NCBI GenBank assembly: GCA_035554115.1
Contig: DATMIW010000063.1
Location: 1 to 22,225 of the forward strand
Length of the DNA stretch: 22,225 bases
Direction: 5' to 3'
DNA from: CAXTSE01 sp035554115
GTDB taxonomy: Bacteria; Actinomycetota; Actinomycetes; Actinomycetales; Microbacteriaceae
Position numbers and translations under genes: made by a program. The notes beneath the pieces are model-generated. The model did no database searches, had not been told where the DNA came from, and worked only from the letters and a program-made list of their open reading frames with translations. The stretch's first letter is position 1. The number at the start of each line of letters is the position of its first letter. Shown here piece after piece: positions 19,382 to 22,225 of the stretch.

Positions 19382-20123
19382 CCTCCGCGAGGTACTCCGC
19401 AAACGTCACACGCCCATCGCCGGGCAACCCCGACATGTGGTGCCCCGTACGAAACGCGGCAACAGTCTTGCCTGGCAGATGCAGTGCCCAGATTGGCCGC
19501 CGGATGCCGCGGGCGGCCTGCCACAGGGACGCTGACTCGCGCAGCGTGAGCTGCTGCGGTCCGCCGAAGTCGGCGACGCGGCCCTGAGGCCCGGCGTCGA
19601 CGAGCTCGATCAGCCGCTCCGCGACCTCCGGCATATGGATCGTCTGCGCCGACATGGGGAGCACAAAGGTGACGGGCAGGCGCCGCTGCAGATCCAGGAA
19701 CTCCGCGACGAATCCGTGAAACTGCGTGACTCGGATGATGGTGTGCGGAATCCCGGAGGCTTCGATGAGCTTTTCACTCGCCACCTTGTCACGGTAATAG
19801 CCGTACGGAATCCGGTCGACGCCGACGATCGAGATGAAGATCAGGTGCGCGGGAGTTGTGGTTCCGGCGACCCTGGCCATGGCATCTAGCAGTGTGCGCG
19901 TTTGGTCGAGGTCTTTTGAGCGCGAGGTTGCCAGGTGGAGAACGGTTTCGATGCCGTTGAGGGCCGCATCGAGACCTTCACCCGTCGCGAGATCTCCGAC
20001 GACATGGTCGGGTCCGGAGGAGCGGCTCAGGATGCGGACCGGGTACGAGCGGGAGCGGAGGCCGGCGACAGTCGGTTGGCCGAGCCGTCCGGTGCCTCCG
20101 GTGACAAGAATCCGCGCGTTCAT
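19353..20123 (-). CDS. NmrA-like/atypical SDR NAD(P)-binding protein
   Basis: A 256-residue Rossmann-fold protein. The dinucleotide motif is ILVTGGTGRLGQPTVAGL (TGGTGRLG, residues ~8-15). VVGDLATGEGLDAALNGIETVLHLAT and HLIFISIVGVDRIPYGYYRDKVASEKLIEASGIPHTIIRVTQFHGF match the atypical SDR/NmrA pattern, including a YxxxK-like YYRDK segment. Substrate and direction of reaction are unknown; relatives include NAD(P)H sensors and quinone or flavin reductases. ATG 20123 overlaps the upstream gene's stop (ATGA), so the two form an operon. The C-terminus SRQARPAE is encoded by an interspersed repeat, so the ancestral protein probably ended near EYLA. Confidence 0.87.
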   Translation of the reverse strand: MNARILVTGGTGRLGQPTVAGLRSRSYPVRILSRSSGPDHVVGDLATGEGLDAALNGIETVLHLATSRSKDLDQTRTLLDAMARVAGTTTPAHLIFISIVGVDRIPYGYYRDKVASEKLIEASGIPHTIIRVTQFHGFVAEFLDLQRRLPVTFVLPMSAQTIHMPEVAERLIELVDAGPQGRVADFGGPQQLTLRESASLWQAARGIRRPIWALHLPGKTVAAFRTGHHMSGLPGDGRVTFAEYLAEGSRQARPAE

Positions 20124-20644
20124 AGCCGCTCGAACAGGCCGGGGTACTCGACAACAATCCCAGTCGCGTCAACGGTGATTTCTCGGCTGAAGTCGCTGTC
20201 GAGGGATTCGTAGAGGTACAGGTCTTCATCGAGCCGCGTATAGCGCTGTTCGTCGACTGTCACTTCGAGGTCGGGAAACGAGACGTAGGCGGCCGTGACG
20301 TCGCCTTCGTCGCCGACCGCGAGATCCAGTCGCCGAATCGGCAGGGTGTTCGTGAATGGACTGATTGATAGGTCGAGGTCGACGGCATCCGTCAGATCGC
20401 CGCGGGGTTCGTCGTTGACCGTCCACGCGCCGCGACCGTTGCTGGTGATGAGCAGGGTGCGCTCGCCGGCTGCTGCCTCGAGGCGCAGCTGCCGAAAAGT
20501 CCAGTCGGATTCGCAGACGACCTCATAGCTGTAGCGCCCTCGAGCCGAGTCGATGATCGACGTGGCGCGCATCATGCCGCCTTCTTCGACACGGATGCGT
20601 TCGAGTCCGTCGTATTCGAGTCCTCGCCACACGTAGTCCGCCAC
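20120..20644 (-). CDS. Putative glycolipid-binding family protein
   Basis: About 174 residues from GTG 20644: ADYVWRGLEYDGLERIRVEEGG at the N-terminus, GRYSYEVVCESDWTFRQLRLEA, then DAVDLDLSISPFTNTLPIRRLDL, AAYVSFPDLEVTVDEQRYTRL and a terminal VDATGIVVEYPGLFERL. This is the layout of the putative glycolipid-binding (PF06475-type) family; the function is not well established and the name rests on limited evidence. The frame is open upstream to 20770, but that part overlaps recO on the opposite strand and has no family match. GTG 20644 is 6 nt after AACGAT, a weak -10 (A at position 2, T at 6). It is translationally coupled to the NmrA-like gene. Confidence 0.85.
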   Translation of the reverse strand: MADYVWRGLEYDGLERIRVEEGGMMRATSIIDSARGRYSYEVVCESDWTFRQLRLEAAAGERTLLITSNGRGAWTVNDEPRGDLTDAVDLDLSISPFTNTLPIRRLDLAVGDEGDVTAAYVSFPDLEVTVDEQRYTRLDEDLYLYESLDSDFSREITVDATGIVVEYPGLFERL

Positions 20645-20650
20645 CGGGCC

Positions 20651-20674
20651 ATCGTTGCACAGGCGCGCGACAAT
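20651..20674. promoter_or_regulatory. Overlapping divergent promoter region for recO and the glycolipid-binding gene
   Basis: Only 36 bp separate the two divergent start codons. On the plus strand GACAAT (20669-20674) is 6 nt before ATG 20681; on the minus strand AACGAT (20656-20651) is 6 nt before GTG 20644. Both -10 candidates are weak, and each promoter's -35 region would lie over the other's -10 or start codon. Confidence 0.35.
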
Positions 20675-20680
20675 GGACCT

Positions 20681-21448
20681 ATGCCCACCTACCGCGACGA
20701 AGCCGTCGTGCTGCGCACCCACAAGCTGGGCGAAGCCGATCGCATCGTCACGATGCTCAGCCGTCAGCACGGCAAGATCCGGGCCGTCGCCAAGGGGGTA
20801 CGCCGCACAGGGTCACGGTTTGGAGCGCGCCTTGAGCCCTTCATGGTTATTGACGGGCAGTTCCACATCGGACGCTCGCTCGACATCGTTCAGCAGGCGG
20901 AGTCGGTTGGCTCGTATGGGGCCGACATTGTCGACGACTACCCGCGCTACACGGCGGCGAACGCAATGGTCGAGGCCGCCGATCGTCTCACCGAGCACGA
21001 GGCCGGTTTGCAGCACTATCTGCTGCTCGTGGGGGCGCTGCGCTCGCTGAGCCGTTCTGAGCATCCCCCCGGTCTCACGCTCGACTCGTATCTGCTGCGT
21101 GCGCTGTCGATCGCCGGATGGGCGCCGTCGTTCGTCGATTGCGCGGTTACTGGCGCCCCCGGCCCGCACACCGCGTTCGTGCCGCAGCTCGGCGGCGTGG
21201 TCGCGGATGCGGTGGCTCCGCCCGGCACCGTGCGTCTCGATGCGGCAACGCTGAGCTTGCTCGGCGCCCTGCTCTCCGGCGATTGGTATGCGGCAGAAGA
21301 CTCCGATGAGCGCACCCGCTCGCAGAGCTCCGGCGTCGTCGCCGCCTATACGCAGTTCCACCTGGAACGCGGCCTGCGCTCCCTCGACTATCAGGATCGC
21401 GTGGCCGGCCCGCCGCCTCCCTCGCGCGTCCGCGGCCCCGCTGCCTAG
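20681..21448 (+). CDS. recO: DNA repair protein RecO
   Basis: Recombination mediator that works with RecF/RecR to load RecA on SSB-coated DNA. 255 residues. The N-terminal OB fold opens YRDEAVVLRTHKLGEADRIVTMLSRQHGKIRAVAKGVRRTGSRFGARLEPF, the standard signature; the helical C-terminal domain follows (HYLLLVGALRSLS, LTLDSYLLRALSIAGWAPSFVDCAVTGAPGPHTAFVPQLGGVVAD). Actinobacterial RecO often has a four-Cys zinc site in this last region; here only Cys154 remains, with Thr and Ala at later Cys positions, so zinc is probably not bound. ATG 20681 is placed by family alignment. leuA-recO-uppS order is common in this group, although two extra genes lie between leuA and recO here. Confidence 0.94.
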   Translation: MPTYRDEAVVLRTHKLGEADRIVTMLSRQHGKIRAVAKGVRRTGSRFGARLEPFMVIDGQFHIGRSLDIVQQAESVGSYGADIVDDYPRYTAANAMVEAADRLTEHEAGLQHYLLLVGALRSLSRSEHPPGLTLDSYLLRALSIAGWAPSFVDCAVTGAPGPHTAFVPQLGGVVADAVAPPGTVRLDAATLSLLGALLSGDWYAAEDSDERTRSQSSGVVAAYTQFHLERGLRSLDYQDRVAGPPPPSRVRGPAA

Positions 21449-21498
21449 CGCCGCCCGCCCGCCCGCGCGCTCGCTCCGAACGACAACAGATGTTTTTC

Positions 21499-21539
21499 GC
21501 GTTCTCGTTGTGAAGGACAGTCCTTCACAACGAGAACGC
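21499..21539. repeat. Perfect 41-bp palindrome between recO and uppS
   Basis: Two 20-bp arms (21499-21518 and 21520-21539; left arm begins GCGTTCTCG, ends GTGAAGGAC) are exact reverse complements around a single A at 21519. The outer flanks are T-rich on the left (TTTTT, 21493-21497) and A-rich on the right (21540-21542), the reverse of an intrinsic terminator in either direction. The remaining ~50 bp on its left are a CCCG-rich run, and on its right is uppS promoter sequence. Confidence 0.9.
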
Positions 21540-21599
21540 AAAGGGAATTGGTGCCTCTTCCGTGCGGAATCGACCAACCGGCGCTCAGGCGACGCTCGG

Positions 21600-21611
21600 T
21601 AGGCTCGCAGC
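21600..21611 (+). promoter_or_regulatory. Leaderless-type -10 of uppS
   Basis: TAGGCT (21600-21605), 6 nt, then GTG 21612. This is the same geometry as at 2375, 3068, 8505, 12728 and 17418, and it fixes the uppS start. Confidence 0.6.
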
Positions 21612-22225
21612 GTGGTCGACAAAACGCGCAGCGTCGGGAAGACGCATAAGGACGCCGTCGATTTCAAGGCTGTCGACTGGACCGGCCTCTACCCCCCGAC
21701 GATGCCGACGGGCGCCGTCCCCGACCACGTCGCCATCGTCATGGACGGCAACGGCCGCTGGGCCAAGGCCCGCGGCCTGCCCCGCAACAAGGGCCACGAG
21801 GCGGGCGAGGCGGCCCTGTTCGACACCGTCGAGGGCGGCCTTGACGTGGGCCTCTCCTACCTGACCGTGTTCGCCTTCTCGACCGAGAACTGGCGCCGGC
21901 CGCCGTCCGAGGTCCGCTTCCTGATGAACTTCAACGAGTCGCTGCTGGTGCGCCGCTCGCACGAGCTGCACGAGCGCGACGTGCGCATCCGCTTCATCGG
22001 CCGCCGCGACCGCGTGCCGCGCCGCGTCCGCCGCCGGGTCGAGGAGGCGGAGGAGCTGACCGCCGGCTGCGCCCGCATGACCCTCACCGTCGCCCTCGAC
22101 TACGGCGCCCGCGACGAGCTGGTCCGGGCGGTCGAGCGGCTGGCGGCCGAGGTCCGCGACGGACACGGACCGCGCAGGGTCGACGAGCGGGCGATCGCCA
22201 GGCGCCTCTACGCGCCCGACCTGCC
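21612..22225 (+). CDS. uppS: Isoprenyl transferase / undecaprenyl diphosphate synthase, partial at window end
   Basis: cis-Prenyltransferase making the C50-C55 lipid carrier for cell-wall synthesis. 204 codons are present and the C-terminus is cut off by the window edge. The catalytic motif HVAIVMDGNGRWAK holds Asp45; FAFSTENWRRP, VRIRFIGRRDRVP, LTVALDYGARDELVRAV and RRLYAPDLP are also family segments. YGAR replaces the usual YGGR. GTG 21612 starts the protein (VDKTRSVGKTHKDAVDFKAVDWTGLYPP). The first ~40 residues resemble Microbacteriaceae UppS; later segments such as FNESLLVRRSHELHERDVRIRFIGRRDRVPRR look, from memory, closer to Acidimicrobiia-type enzymes. From codon 31 onward only 3 of about 174 codons end in A or T, much fewer than in recO (9 of its first 50). 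Confidence 0.9.
   Translation, partial: MVDKTRSVGKTHKDAVDFKAVDWTGLYPPTMPTGAVPDHVAIVMDGNGRWAKARGLPRNKGHEAGEAALFDTVEGGLDVGLSYLTVFAFSTENWRRPPSEVRFLMNFNESLLVRRSHELHERDVRIRFIGRRDRVPRRVRRRVEEAEELTAGCARMTLTVALDYGARDELVRAVERLAAEVRDGHGPRRVDERAIARRLYAPDL

Noticed and set aside
21449..21498. CCCG-rich run after recO as a structured RNA
   Set aside because: The run is low-complexity GC sequence with no stable paired arms that I can align; nothing beyond composition.
21499..21539. Palindrome read as an intrinsic terminator of recO
   Set aside because: There is no T-run after the hairpin in either direction and the loop is one base; it can still fold as RNA, but not with canonical terminator features.
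21585..22166. Long minus-strand frame opposite uppS
   Set aside because: The plus strand encodes an unmistakable UppS; the opposite frame is Ala/Val/Asp-rich and arises from the extreme third-position GC content.

Overview
The window is a high-GC chromosomal segment of an actinobacterium, most likely a member of the Microbacteriaceae or a close relative. The backbone is the gene order lepA - hemW - hrcA - dnaJ - rsmE - HIT - phoH - ybeY - CorC-like - era - leuA - recO - uppS. GTG and TTG starts are frequent, there is a class I heat-shock CIRCE site, and many genes appear to be transcribed as leaderless mRNAs. I see no tRNA, rRNA, CRISPR array, insertion sequence or phage gene.

Layout: (1) 33-1889 lepA. 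(2) 1963-3691, three small genes, each with its own leaderless-type promoter: a DUF2510+TM2 membrane protein, a DUF1990 protein, and a second DUF2510 membrane protein. (3) 3728-4960 hemW, converging through two hairpins on a minus-strand DUF4870 membrane protein (5073-5435). (4) A CIRCE-controlled promoter and a plus-strand run of genes for protein folding, rRNA modification/ribosome maturation and GTPase function, 5604-12531: hrcA, dnaJ, rsmE, HIT, phoH, ybeY, CorC-like, era. (5) An accessory block, 12532-17345: a SARP/AfsR-like STAND regulator (12728-15607, +) converging with a two-gene DrrAB-type ABC exporter (17321-15589, -). (6) 17406-19289 leuA, preceded by a 14-codon leucine-rich leader peptide and two competing RNA helices. 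(7) A minus-strand pair, glycolipid-binding-family protein and NmrA-like NAD(P)-binding protein (20644-19353). (8) recO, a 163-bp spacer with a perfect 41-bp palindrome, and a partial uppS running off the window end.

How the parts fit together: HrcA probably represses itself and DnaJ through CIRCE. YbeY, PhoH, RsmE, Era and LepA all act on ribosome biogenesis or translation. The SARP-like protein is a candidate regulator of the adjacent exporter, whose start lies just downstream of three TGACAG repeats spaced 10 and 11 bp apart. leuA looks leucine-controlled through ribosome stalling on its leader peptide.

Most interesting signals: the leuA leader, itself leaderless, with a predicted Shine-Dalgarno-sequestering switch; the SARP/exporter pair with phased direct repeats and an exporter terminator buried in the SARP coding sequence; the 41-bp palindrome followed by a uppS whose codon use and protein sequence change after about residue 40; and a family of about 24-bp repeats that sits between convergent genes and supplies the C-terminal codons of two proteins. 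I do not see a wholly new multi-gene system; the best candidates for novelty are these regulatory elements.
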